Source: Melieria omissa
Lineage: Eukaryota > Arthropoda > Insecta > Diptera > Ulidiidae
Length of the DNA: 64,000 nt
Direction of reading: 5' to 3'
NCBI GenBank assembly: GCA_963971225.1
Contig: OZ020267.1
Location: 121,947,891 to 122,011,890, forward strand
The translations under genes and the position numbers were made by a program. Shown here in pieces: positions 11,435 to 22,950 of this stretch (positions within the stretch are counted from its first letter, which is position 1; the number at the start of each line of letters is the position of its first letter). Below the pieces are notes generated by a model. The model was given only the letters and a program-made list of their open reading frames with translations. It searched no databases and had not been told where the DNA came from.

Positions 11435-12907
11435 TTGCAATTTTTGAGGGTAAATTTCACGCACAGTGTTATCAATAGAACTTTCAACTTCTTCGTCATT
11501 GTTGCCTCAAGCCATATTTAGTTGTTTAAGGCGTAGGGTACAATTTAGTCGGTCGGTATCGACCGAAACACTCCTACTTATTTTATTTATACAAGTTTTC
11601 GCTTGGCTTTCGTAGTTGCGCTTGGTGCGTCCGAAGCTCTTCATTTGATGAAATTTTAGTTTATTTAAATTTTGCAAGAATCTTCCGTGTAGCATAGTTT
11701 ACGGCGGCAGTGGCGCTTTGCAGCTATGCCGCCGAATGCCCAACGCCTACTTTTTAGTCTGGTCCGCCAGTGCTAAAATTTTGCGGCTATAAGTTTTAGG
11801 CTCAAGGCCACAAAACTTGGCCAATTAATGGCAGCATAAAACTTCTTCTTTACTACTTTAATGTGCCCGTTTTTTCTGATTTGCTAAAATTTCCCTTCAG
11901 TCACTCACGCATGTGTGCGTTCGAAAATTTAAGTTTAAGTTTTGCCAACAGTGAGCGATGAAATGTTTTTCGCAAATATTTAATGCTGACTCCCAGCAGT
12001 GCCTCAAAGTTCGTTGCATCGATGCTTGCGTGGCACAAAAGTGTGAGCGGTTCATACAGGGCCGTCTGGAATTAAAAAAAATAAAAATTCTAAACCTTCT
12101 TCGGGCCGATGCAATTGGCTGCACGATTTTAAACTTTGATCTCTTTCAGCACTAAACATAAATTAACTAAAATTTAATACTTGGCAGCTTTGCGTGAGGG
12201 AGAGTTAACCGCGTCCAAAATGGCAGATTGTAAGTGGTTTTTATAAGATATTTTACTTTCAGAGCTTTTACAGCTGAAAGTCCAGCGTTTGCTATTTAAA
12301 ATTGGTTAATTTGGATTTAGAATCCGTGGTCCTTGAGGAATTTGAAACATTTCATTCAACCTTCCCTTAAAATTTTACGGCCCTGAATACGGACATCACT
12401 GCAAATATGTGTGTGTAGAGCTAAGAATGGCCAGACCGGTGCGTTTATGAAAAAGTGATTAATGATTTTGAGCAAAAGTAATTATGAGCGAAAACTGGCA
12501 AAAAAAAAACTGTATAATTCGCAAGCAAAATAACAAAGCAGAAAAGCAGACGCCGAAGAACAAAACGAAAGAATAGAAGCGAAATGCAGAGCAGATAATG
12601 TGTGCGCTTAAGTTTCATTAGAGAATGACTTTTAATTTTATACCTCTGACTGCTGGCGCTCCCACGTCGCACAGTGTCAGGTTTGCCGAAATTAGGTGGA
12701 CAAAAATCATTACATGAGAACCGGAAAAGATAAATAATTTTTGGTAGAATGATTTATTATTACACAAGATTTAAAAAATTTTCGGTAAAATCGAACACCT
12801 GCAGCGCCCACTTCTCATATAGTCGAAGAATATCAAATTTATTTATTTGCAATAAAGTTTAAACGACATCAATATTCATCCTTTCACTTTCATATATAAT
12901 ACATGTA
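11435..12907. other. Spacer, no gene seen
   Basis: Mixed composition. A small palindrome with the core GGTCGGTATCGACC lies near 11550. No gene or element ends were recognised. Confidence 0.5.
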
Positions 12908-12909
12908 TA

Positions 12910-13787
12910 CACGGTGCGACAATTATGTATTAAGACTCTAACCATATCTCAGCAACCAAGCGCGCCATCTATGTGCGAGCACAAGCTTCAACCTTCCTCT
13001 ACTAACTGTAAAAATTTCATGAAATTTGGTTGGCATTTAATATTTATTTAAATTCATTTTGCAAAACACGTTTTCGTTTGATGTTGAAATTTTAACATGG
13101 ATCAATGAGAGTTAGTCATTCTAAAGACATCGTTGCAGCCGCATAAAATGATCCAAACTTCCTGAAAACAATTGTTACGGGTGATGAAACATGGTGTTTC
13201 CAATACGATCCAGAAACCAAGCGTCAAAGTGCGGAATTGAAATCAAAAAACTCACCACAAGCCAAAAAAACACGAAAAATCATATTCTTCGATAGCAAAG
13301 AAATTATCCACAAAGAATTTGTTCCAACTGGTCAAACAGTTACTGCCGCATATCCGCAATCCGTCGTATTCAACCAGAATACCGCGATCCAAAAAGTTGG
13401 TCTCTGTTGCACGATAATGCACCGAGTTACACAGCACTCATTGTTCGTAAATTTTTGGCTCGGAATCAGGTCTGTATGTTGAATCATCCGCCGTATTCAC
13501 CTGATTTGGCACCATGTCGCACGTGTCTTTGATCCCGAAACTGAAATTGAAGTTGAAAGGATGCTTTTTTGATGACATTCAGACCATACAACGGGCTTCG
13601 ACGAGGGCACTGGAGGAAATTCCGAAAAATGAGCTGGAACACGCGTTTGAATCACTATTAAAGCGATGAAACAAATGTATTGAATCAGGAGGAGAATATT
13701 TCGAACAAATATACCGAAAAATTAGCAGATATCGTGTTTTAATTGTGTTTTCTAGGGGCAGTCTTAATACATAATTGTTGCACTGTG
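12910..13787 (+). mobile_element. mariner element, internally deleted (mariner 2)
   Basis: Inverted ends CACGGTGCGACAATTATG (left) and CACAGTGCAACAATTATG (complement of right) continue together through TATTAAGACT. TA duplications flank the element at 12908-12909 and 13788-13789. At 878 bp it is shorter than the ~1.3 kb usual for mariner. Confidence 0.9.
13138..13680 (+). pseudogene. mariner transposase, decayed (mariner 2)
   Basis: Begins in mid-protein with NDPNFLKTIVTGDETWCFQY, the first catalytic block. The N-terminal DNA-binding half is deleted. After a deletion and a frame change the second block is readable as LLHDNAPSYTALIVRKFLAR. The third follows as NHPPYSPDLAPC, but the next codons are disrupted, so the third Asp cannot be read. 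A C-terminal part (FFDDIQTIQRASTRALEEI and onward) follows in another frame. The lineage clearly differs from mariner 1 in protein and terminal repeats. Non-functional. Confidence 0.85.
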
Positions 13788-13789
13788 TA

Positions 13790-14779
13790 TGTATGTATAA
13801 TTTGCAAAAAAAAAACAATAGCAAAAAGACATGAACTGCAAAGAATTACTTCGATTTTGTTGGAAAACAAACACCTTTAGAAAACCATCTAAAAACATCT
13901 GTAAAACAAAAATCTCTCATTTCAGTAATTTAAAAAAAATTTTGCGAAAGAGCACTGGCTATGTTTATGAATTCTAAAAATATCACCTGTGATTGTGAGT
14001 TTCATTTGAGCGCAAGATAATGTGGGATTTTGAATGAATCGCCCACTAAGCATTTGACTTCACCAAAATATAAATGCGTGGGAGTTGGGTCCAAAAGAAA
14101 AATTATGAAAAATCAATAACGTTGCATGGTAAATCAATTTAAATATAAATAATAAATAAATGTTAAATTTTAATTATACAAAAAAATTCACTTTAAAATC
14201 TTTGTCAACAAGGAAGCTGCAGCATTGCAAAGTTGAGTAAACCTTATAAATACTTTGAATTCAGCTACTCTTTGTTGAGCTCCCGACTATTTTGAAGTGA
14301 AATAAAACAGAGGACGAGATGAAGGTAGTGTTGGACTGCGTCACACTGAGGTAGACAAATCTCTGCTGGTACAGAGATCTGCTCTGCACAACGATATTGA
14401 CACAATGACCTGTAAAAGCCTACACTGAAGCCTCATGACCTGACAGGATTGATTGCGGCACTAACGTTACTTGGTTAAACTTTTGGAAGTCATTGGGACA
14501 ACAAAAAAGTCTCTTGTATGAATTTTGGTCATACACTTTTACATACTTTAGAAAACACCATAATTTGTTAAATAAGTGCTTTTATGATTCCTGGAGCAAT
14601 TGGTATCTTCTTGAAATAACCGATGTATGGAAATCCTTACAGACTTGTATACTTGTGCTGCAATAATCAAAGCAGCTGCAATACGACAATTGCAAGTCCT
14701 TGAAATATTTATTAAAATTTTTAAAAATATTGGCAAAAATATTTTGTTAAATGTTTAACCCACATTCCCACTTTTCCAC
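13790..14779. other. AT-rich spacer, nothing recognised
   Basis: No gene or element end was identified. GTCACACTGAGGT near 14340 also occurs at about 1850, but the flanks do not match clearly. Confidence 0.4.
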
Positions 14780-16599
14780 TTTTCTACAAATTGGTGTGGA
14801 GTATCCACTCACAGTCTCACCCGCACCTCATCACACGCTCCAGTTTGAGATTGTGCCCAACACGCTGGCCCGTCGACACGCCACAGTGCCGTCGCTCGCA
14901 TTTGACGTTTCATTTCAACTCATTTGATGGCATTTGACAAAGACCTGCGCTTGCAGTGCTCAACTTTACAGTTGTCATAAATTACTGGAATTTCCCTTGT
15001 CAATCTGATAACAAGACGCTGCAACAATGTGGCATGTGTCACAGTGCGGCGTTTAAATGCGCCAACGTGTATGCGTGTGTGTGTGTGTTAGGACGTTAAA
15101 AGTTTAGTTGCGCGACGAGCGTGTCGCCATGCCGAAGGTGAGCGGGCGCCGAGCGAGAGCAGCTAATGCCGTTTTATTGCAGTTGCAGTGCAAGCGCCGT
15201 AAATTCCGGATGCTCCACTCCAATAGAAATGGCTATGAAAACTCCAACAACAACAACAACAACAATAAAGACAGCAGAGTCATTGCAACAGTAACAGCCA
15301 AAGTAAAAGCTAATAAAACTGCACTGAAGCGGCGAAAAAAAAGTACCTCAGGCGGCGGCAGCAACAACAAACTGCGCGCAAATTTGCATTGCGCCGCGGC
15401 TAATGCGATCCTGTTGCCTCGTTGCGATTGCCGCGGCCATAAAAGTAGTCAAAGTGGAAGCCGTGTACGAGTGTGTGCGGCTCTGGTTGCTTGTGTGCAG
15501 TCCTTCTGGCTACCTTTCTTCTATAATTCTTTTATTTGTATTTCGTATTTGCCAATCCGTATCCCTATTTTGGTCATTGTTGTTCTTGTTGTTATTGCAA
15601 AGTTCGGCAAGCACCGCCAGCTGTTAAGCGCTGCCACAGCGCAGCGAAATATGTTGCGAGCGCAAAGTTTGTTGCAACTCGATCGTGAGGCAGCGCCCCC
15701 AACAGCAATAAACAACACGTAGCAAACGTAGCCGGCGCGGACGTGGGCGACAAGCATCGCTGCGGCCGGCCGTGCAAGAGTGTTGCAATTTGGAGCCAAG
15801 GTGGCAGCACGCTGCCAGTTGGTTTCTCACGTTGCACTCGTGCACACGTGACTTGACTTGTTGTGCTGGCCGAAGCGAAACTTTCTTCATTTGGCACCAT
15901 CTGCGACAGCACCTCGCACTCCGCCCACCGGTTCGCACTGCTTTCTGCGTGCATCACACTCGAAACGCACTCACTCACGCACTCACCCACACAAGTGGAA
16001 GACGTATGTGTGTGCGTCTTGTACGCGGCGCTGTGCGTGAATACGCGCTGCCATTTCTGTTAATTTTCTGCGAAATTACATTTGCATAATTAAGTGAACT
16101 CGAGGAATTATCGCTTCCAAATTATATAAATTGGCTTTTCTAAGTTTAGCGGCACAACAAAAACAACGCAGAAGCGGCCAAAAATTAAATTACTCGGCAA
16201 AGAAACTTTGGCTTCTAAGAGTTGCAATAAAATATTCTTCCAATACTCTTCATGGATTATTGCGAAATGAGTGGCAAATTGTTTACTTCGGCGTGCGAAC
16301 AGTGCCCAGCCCACTTTAACCCAAGTCGGGTAATTTGAGAGGTTACTGCAAGTAGAAATGTCTCGCCATGGTGAGACTGTGTTGGGCGGGCAGGTGTTCT
16401 GAAATCTTGAACATTGTTTACGAATTATCTCAAGTGCCAAGCTTTAAATTTATAATATTTTTCTTTCCAAGAAAAATTAAAAATGCCTACATGCGTACTC
16501 GCCCCACAATCCGTTTGCGAATTCAATTAAATCGGCATTTTCCTTGTACGCCGGCAACAAAACATCATCGACAAAACTCAAAATCTTCATCGACAAATA
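14780..16599. other. GC-richer island, no accepted gene
   Basis: Contains short GT and CAA runs, CG-rich stretches and many overlapping open frames on both strands. The longest with an ATG (15129-15722) codes a poly-Asn, Lys/Arg-rich then hydrophobic string that I do not accept as a gene without transcript or homology support. No transposon ends seen up to the mariner at 16600. Confidence 0.4.
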
Positions 16600-17853
16600 T
16601 TGGATTGGGGAAAAAGTATTGAGCGTTTCTTATTAAAAATTCACATAATTTTTTTGTAATTATAAAACATTTTATTACTCCAAATATTGTCCATTCTTTT
16701 CGACAATCTTCTGCCATTTTTCGGCCAGAACTTGTTGTCAAATTCCGGCGGTTTATCCTGGAAAAATTGGTCCGATCGCCTTCCGCAGTCCTTTTTTGAG
16801 ACCAATTTTTTTCCAGCAAGAGCGTGTTGAAGAGATCTGAACAAATGGTAATCTGAGGGTGCAATGTCAGGACTATACAGTGGATGCATTAAAACTTCCC
16901 AGCCAAATTCCTTTAGTTTTTGGCGGGTCAACAAAGGTGTGTGTGGTCTAGCGTTGTCGTGATGAAACACAAGACCTTTCCTGTTGATCAATTCCGACCT
17001 CTTTTTTTTAATTTCTTGCTTCAACCGCATTAATTGCTGGGCAGTAGAGGTCGGAATCAATCGTTTTGTCAAACGGTAGTAGCTCGTAATGGATTGTGCC
17101 ATTGTAGTCCCACCAAACGTCAATCCTTCCTTCCTTGGCGTCAATCCTGGTTTTGACACCGTTTTTGGAGCTTCATCCTTTTTGCACCAAGACCATTTTC
17201 GAACAACATTATCGTATGTGTTCCACTTTTCATCACCTGTTACCACACGTTTCAAAAATGGCTCGATTTCGTTCCGTTTCAGTAGTGAATCGCAAATGGA
17301 AACTCGGTCCATTACATTTTTTCACTTAATTCATGAGGCACGCAAACATCAAGTTTCTTTTTGAAACAAGTGGTTCAAATTGGTTTTGTGGTCGATGTTC
17401 AGTTCCTTAGCGATGTAATGACTGCTTACATGATGGTCTTCTTGAACCTTTGCCATAATTTCACAGACTTTTTCGCTGATGGGGCGACCAGAGCGAGGAA
17501 CATCTTTTACCTCTAAATTTCCAGATCGAAAGCGAGCAAACCATTTCCTGGTTGAGATAGAGTATCTTCACCATAAACAGCACACAACTTTCCCCGCGCC
17601 TGTGTCGCGTTCTTTCCTTTGTCGTAGTAAAATTGCAAAATGTAACGTATTTTTCCCGAAAACTCACTCATCTTTGCTTTAGAATAACTTTTAACTCGAT
17701 GCACAAATCTCAATAAAATTTCGCAATTATTCGGTTGATTTGTTTCTTGTCAAGCGAAAAAAAAAGTTACTAGATATAGCTAACCGTTGTAAAGTTATTA
17801 CACTTTAAAGTCAATTGAACGGAAAAACGCTCAATACTTTTTCCCCAACCAAA
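16600..17853 (-). mobile_element. mariner element, full length (mariner 3)
   Basis: Ends TTGGATTGGGGAAAAAGT (left) and TTTGGTTGGGGAAAAAGT (complement of right) continue together through ATTGAGCGTTT. TA flanks are at 16598-16599 and 17854-17855. Total 1254 bp, close to the normal mariner size. Confidence 0.92.
16641..17713 (-). pseudogene. mariner transposase (DD34D type), frameshifted
   Basis: The minus-strand N-terminus reads GKIRYILQFYYDKGKNATQ after a Met-rich start near 17667, then breaks into other frames near 17580. The C-terminal part from 17312 carries VVTGDEKWNTYDN (first Asp), FHHDNARPHTPLL (second Asp) and YSPDIAPSDYHLF (third Asp), with 34 residues between the last two. All three catalytic residues survive. 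Two further frameshifts cancel each other between about 17150 and 17050, so the family motif VWWDYNG is readable only in the shifted frame. The extreme C-terminus is also garbled. This is a different mariner lineage from the other copies, and dead. Confidence 0.9.
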
Positions 17854-17855
17854 TA

Positions 17856-18507
17856 ATATTCGATTTGATTTAACGTTTAAATCCTTAATCCCATTTCTGT
17901 TCTAAAGCCAACGTCATTTTTGCACTCTGTAAAGACTTGCACCCAGCGCGTTGATTAATTTTAACAAACTAACTTTATGGTGTGGTATACTTAAAATGTG
18001 GGGAAATTTACACCAGCACTTTGGAGGGTTCAAGTCAATTGTCCATGAATTTTTCATTCTAAACACTGTCACTGTTCTAAACACTGTGCTAACCTTTGCA
18101 TTCATTCAATCACTAATCAGTTGATCCAAGAACACGTGGCTTGGTAGCAAAACACTGTATTCGGGCAAACCAACTAACTTGACAGCAACTTTCCATGTCT
18201 CTTACAGATCGTTTTATAGACTAGATTGGTTTTGACTCCATATTCTCTGTTCACACAGAACCACTGAAAGTACATGCGAATTTTTTAAGGCTCTATTAGT
18301 CCAATAATATCTCCAGAACAGAATATCAGCCAGAACTTGTTTATATATAAAAGGAAAAGTGATCGAAAAAGATATTTACCTCCTAGCGGGGGGTATAATA
18401 GAACTATTTCAGCGTGAAAAAAACATTTTTTATGAATTTTTTTTGAAAGTATGGATTGATCAAATTTATTTAAACCTTTTGTACATTAATAAGCATACTT
18501 TTAACAA
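17856..18507. other. AT-rich spacer, nothing recognised
   Basis: No gene or element end seen. Confidence 0.5.
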
Positions 18508-18509
18508 TA

Positions 18510-19079
18510 CACCTTAGTCTGTTTTTACACGGTCTTTTTTTACACGGTTTTGATATAACACGGTTTGAAAATTGAATATTTTTAATTTTTTTACACGATT
18601 TTATTCCATTTAGCACGATTTGAAATTTTATGTACTTAAATTTTTTTTGTCAAATTTAATTTTTGCGAAGTATGTTCATATCACAAAAAAGTATTTATGA
18701 AAGAAAAAAGTCTGAAACCATCGATAGTATCGATAGTGCTATCGATAGTTTGCGAACACTAGCTTAAAGATTTAAGTGAATTCCCTTTTAGCGCGTACAA
18801 GCAATTTTTACTGGTCAAAGCAAATGTGAATAGCACTAATTTAGGGGAATTCCCTTTATGTGCATACAATAAAATTTACTGGTCAGAGCAATTGAAACGT
18901 GTTAATATTTTGTGAACTGTCAATGCAATAAGACGTGTTTGGTAAAGAAATTTTAATAGGTTTTAGAGATTAGGAACAAATCACCCATTTTTGTATACGA
19001 TCAATGTCTTTTTTTACACGGTTTTTTTTTACACGGCTTCTTCTGGAACCAATCTACCGTGTAAAAACAGACTTAGGTG
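18510..19079. mobile_element. TA-flanked MITE with ACACGG repeats
   Basis: Ends CACCTTAGTCTGTTTTTACA (left) and CACCTAAGTCTGTTTTTACA (complement of right) are inverted repeats with TA at 18508-18509 and 19080-19081. TTTTTACACGGT-type motifs recur just inside both ends. Non-coding, ~570 bp. A TA target fits a Tc1/mariner/pogo-type transposase acting in trans. The middle holds clustered ATCGATA motifs. Confidence 0.85.
18719..18748. promoter_or_regulatory. Clustered TATCGATA (DRE-like) motifs
   Basis: TATCGATA occurs exactly at 18728-18735 and 18740-18747, with a third partial ATCGATA just before. This 8-mer is the binding site of the fly factor DREF. Whether it acts here is inference, as it lies inside a MITE. 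Confidence 0.4.
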
Positions 19080-19081
19080 TA

Positions 19082-19683
19082 TTCTGTAATTTTTTCATGC
19101 AGAAATATTACAAAACAAGCCGGTGACAGAGCTTGTCCCAGAACGTCTTTGAAAAAATACAATTTGCGGTGTTCACTGAATCTCGGTCGGAAATTATCTG
19201 AAACCAAAAACCATTAAAATTTAGTCAAAGTATTATCAAATCCTCCCCCCAACATTCTCCGATTATTATTATTTTTTTATTTAAACATTTTTGGTGGCCA
19301 TCTAAAGTATAAACTGCTATGTTCCACGAAAAATTCCGCCATTTTGTGGGTGGGAAACCCCCTTAATATAAAAAAAAAAATTTTACTAAACGTTGGGGGG
19401 AGGTATTTTATATGTCGAAAATGTGTACCAAGTTTCAAATGAATCGGTTTAGTAGCTTTTAAATGACAGTGAACACGGGCTTTGAAAAAGTAGTTTTGAG
19501 ACCAAAACAATAGAAGAGAATAGCTGCACTAAAGGACAGGGGACTAACTATAGACCATAACTTCAAGAGTTTTGCTCCAATCGACTTAAAATTTTGAGAA
19601 TATATTCTTGAAATGTTTAACAATAAGATAAGACAAAAAAAGTTTGAATTTTTCGAAAGTGTAAACCCTTATCCCCCCCTTAA
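19082..19683. other. AT-rich spacer with TTAA/CCCCC stretches
   Basis: CCCCCTTAAT near 19360 and ATCCCCCCCTTAAT near 19672 resemble the ends of TTAA-type elements such as 53355-54044, but no full pair was defined. Confidence 0.35.
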
Positions 19684-19687
19684 TTAG

Positions 19688-20214
19688 CCATTTCGCTATT
19701 TTGTTGCCATATGGCAACATGCTACTTTGCGAACGTCTGCATCATCTATGGTTGCAAGAATAAGTTCTTTTGTTGGTCTTTAGAATAGCTAGAAGTTTTA
19801 GAAAAAATACGAAATTAATAAACTGAGTATTAAAGTTTAAAGAAGAGAAGTATACAGGTTTTTTTAATAGTATATCTTGACATAGTAGAGGAAGAAGAAG
19901 CAGAAAAAATGAGAGAACCTTTTTGATTTGACGTTTTCTTTCAATTTATGTAGATAGACTTATTTTTTAATTTTGGCTGAAATGAATGAAAAAATATTCA
20001 AATTTTCGTGATGCGTACAAAATTTAATGTTTTCGTAATTATTACGGCCACAACGATGTAGTTGCTCTTATAGAAAAACACCCTAAAATACAGGGTCCGA
20101 GTATAAAAATTAAAAATTTTTTTATGGAATGTTCTATGAATATAACCACTTAGAAGTTAAAGATGTAAAATTTAAAATTTTATCTTTCCCCAGTAAAAAC
20201 CTGTAGCGAAAGGG
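19688..20214 (+). mobile_element. piggyBac-like TTAA MITE, copy 2 (both ends)
   Basis: Left end CCATTTCGCTATTTTGTTGC follows TTAG, a one-base change from TTAA. The right end TGTAGCGAAAGGG is followed by TTAA at 20215-20218. The full length of ~527 bp aligns with the split copy at 54740-56530. No coding capacity. Confidence 0.85.
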
Positions 20215-20218
20215 TTAA

Positions 20219-20549
20219 CTAGTTGCCAGTTGAAAAGGCTTGTAGAACAATTTGATTTCAGTTGTCTTTAGTGACACAGGGCTAAAATATTCAAATCAAC
20301 TGTGAATTGTATCAGACACCTTTGAACTGGTCCTTCTTGTTTTCAGAGACCCCCAGCCAAATTGTGTGCAGAATACTTATGTGCAACATTTGAATCTTTT
20401 GGAAACTCATTTACAAAATTCTAACGAAATTAAATTCGAATTAAATCTGTGGTTCAAGTATCAAATTTATTTAAAGCATTTATTGGACATGGGTAAAACA
20501 GATTTTTAGTAAATCTCACAGGTAAATTTTTTACAAAGACACTTATACA
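20219..20549. other. AT-rich spacer
   Basis: Nothing recognised. Confidence 0.5.
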
Positions 20550-20551
20550 TA

Positions 20552-21150
20552 TCGCACACCCACTTCAAAAGTGACACAACTCAAAATTTTTAATTTTCGG
20601 GTTTATGTGTTAATACTGTGCACAATGCATAAATCTACCAATCAGCAAAAGCTCAGTATATTTTGTTGCAAAAATACAGTTAGGTCTCCTTTCATGTCAG
20701 AAGTTTGATGCTATTTGATCGCTGCAGCTCAATGCAAAAGTGTCCTAATTCAAATTGTGTCACTTTTGACGAAATAAATTTTTGTTAAAATGAATTTTAA
20801 GCAAAATTCTTAAAATTTTTGTATATATTTTTAATTATTAAAATTAATTATGAATTTTCGAAATGTTTCTTTCAACTTTTTAACTGTCATTTATAATTAT
20901 TAAATTCAAAAAACTTGAAATAATTCGGTAATTATTGAATTAAAATATCATCAAAACAGTCACAACTCAAAATTTTTGATTTTCTAGTGTAAAATAAAAA
21001 AAAATTCTTGCAACTTATAAAGCATAATCTGTAAGGATTTTCTACCGAACGGTCTATACGTTATTAAAAAACATGTTTATTTAGCTCAAAAACAGTTTTT
21101 TGCGTTTCCTGAAAATTTTGAGTTGTGTCACTTTTGTTGTGCGTGTGTGA
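20552..21150. mobile_element. TA-flanked TIR element with GTGACACAACTC repeats
   Basis: The ends are TCGCACACCCACTTCAAAAG (left) and TCACACACGCACAACAAAAG (complement of right), with TA on both sides (20550-20551 and 21151-21152). Inside each end lies GTGACACAACTCAAAATTTT. Further ACAACTCAAAATTTTT and GTCACTTTTGA copies lie internally. No open frame of note. Confidence 0.8.
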
Positions 21151-21182
21151 TATATTAAAAAAACATTCGTAGAATTCCGACT

Positions 21183-21238
21183 GAGAAGACAAGTAGAAAT
21201 ACATCCACTGCTAAGGATGTATTTCTACTTGTCTTCTC
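21183..21238. repeat. Perfect 24-bp inverted repeat with 8-base loop
   Basis: GAGAAGACAAGTAGAAATAC continues to ATCC, and after the loop ACTGCTAA its exact complement follows. A transcript would form a perfect 24-bp hairpin. A small palindrome left by a transposon, or a small-RNA precursor-like hairpin, are both possible. Confidence 0.9.
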
Positions 21239-21369
21239 AACACTTGAAGCAAGTCATTTGACACAACTTCACACCGAGAACGCACATATTCTCCGGGTTC
21301 CTTATAGCTTCGAGCAAATTATGGGGGAATAATAAAGACCTGTGAATATCCAGCTGTTTTTTTTGCATT

Positions 21370-22950
21370 AATTATTGGTTGGCAGGTTGGAGCTTCGGCG
21401 CCCACACAACTCTGAAGGATATTCAAGGATTTGAAAGTGTTCTGTCTGCTGGGTGGAGAGTTTTGAATGCGCATAGAAAACGCTGTGGCAGGTTGTGGTG
21501 GTCTTTTGTGCGGGTGTGCCTGTACCCCTCCCCTTCCCGGGATCTTGTGCGGAATTTAATTTGCCATTTAAGCGTCATGCGTCAATCAAGGAAGACTGCA
21601 AGCTCAACTGGCATAATTGGGTTGGATTCGGTCGGGGAAAATGGGCGAATAAAACAAAAATCCGAGAAAAGAAAACAGCCGAAAACGAGCAAAACAAAGC
21701 GACACTGTAACGGGCCAAATGAAAGCGTCCGGGTTTTGCGGAGCCACCCACACCAGCTGCACCACCAACAGGCACCGTTGTCTCGGTCGGTATGTGTGAC
21801 GGTGTGTGTGTGTTGGAATGTGTACTGGGGACTGAGGGCTAACAAGGAAATCACATTTTCGACTCGTGCAAGGCAAGCGGAAGCGGCCGACGCTACGGTT
21901 GTGGGCACAGAAGCGCAAAAGCGAGCAAGAAGCTAGAAAAAAGACGCACTTCCAAAAAACGTTTCAACGCTCGAAATTGAAATACGATTTACATATGTAC
22001 GCTTGCTGCTGCAAGCCGGACGAGCGGCCAACGGTGTGTACTCTATATGGCAGGGTGGGGCGGGGCGCATGCATAAAGCATAATGCAATGGCTGCTAACT
22101 GGTCGATTTGTGTGCGGAACGAGCGCACAAAAGCGAACCACATTAGTTGCAGTGGCAGAAGTTAAGATGCCACTGCTGTCTGTCCGCGCTGCAGCAGCGC
22201 TGCTGCGAGCGGTGGCAAATTCAATTAAGTCGCAGCCAACTAAAGTGCAAATTGCAAATACAATGCCGAAATAATGTGTAGAGAGGGTCACAAACACACG
22301 GAGCGTGCCTGGGAAATGGGAGCTGCGCGGCGGGACGGGGCGATGAGAGCGGGCGGACGCAGTTAAGTGCGCATTTAACCGACACTGGACGTCTGTGTGG
22401 GCTCGGTGGAAACCTCTAATTGCATGCGGTTGCTTTTTAGTGTTGTTCCTGCTGTTTCTTCCTCATTGCTCTGCTGGGTATGACTTACATGCCTCGATGT
22501 GTGCGTGTGTGCGGTTAACGTTTCTAATTTGTGTACATGTGTAAGTGGGTGGACGACTGGTGTGTGCCGGACACATTAGAAAACATTACAAACGGCCAAC
22601 GGGTGCGAATCGTTTTTTAGTTTCTCCCTGTGAAATATGGAGTCGTTGCAGGGCGCACCGGCTAACTGCAAAAGCCCAAAATGCAAACTCATTGTTAACA
22701 CTTTCCGTAATAGAAGTCATTCCTCTCAATGTGTTCGTAATAATGAATAGTAGTGTAAGCAGCAAAGTGCTTCAATTCAGCTTATTCACAGACGCCCACA
22801 GTGTGTGCTGAATGAAAAGCTTCGAGTTTGGTTTTTTGCAATGTTATCTGCGAGATACAATCGTCTAGCGGACAAAGTCACGAGCATGAAGAAATATCAG
22901 GCCAACACAGCGAAAATCCCGAAACTCTCCACAGCGAAATAGTGCACCTG
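21370..22950. other. GC-richer island, no accepted gene
   Basis: GC-rich with GT runs near 21790-21815. Overlapping open frames on both strands show no recognisable domain. No element ends seen. Possible regulatory or intronic DNA. Confidence 0.4.

Noticed and set aside
15129..15722. 198-codon open frame with poly-Asn, basic and hydrophobic parts
   Set aside because: It lies in a GC-rich stretch with CAACAA and GT runs and overlapping frames on the other strand. No domain or start context supports it. Kept open for transcript evidence only.
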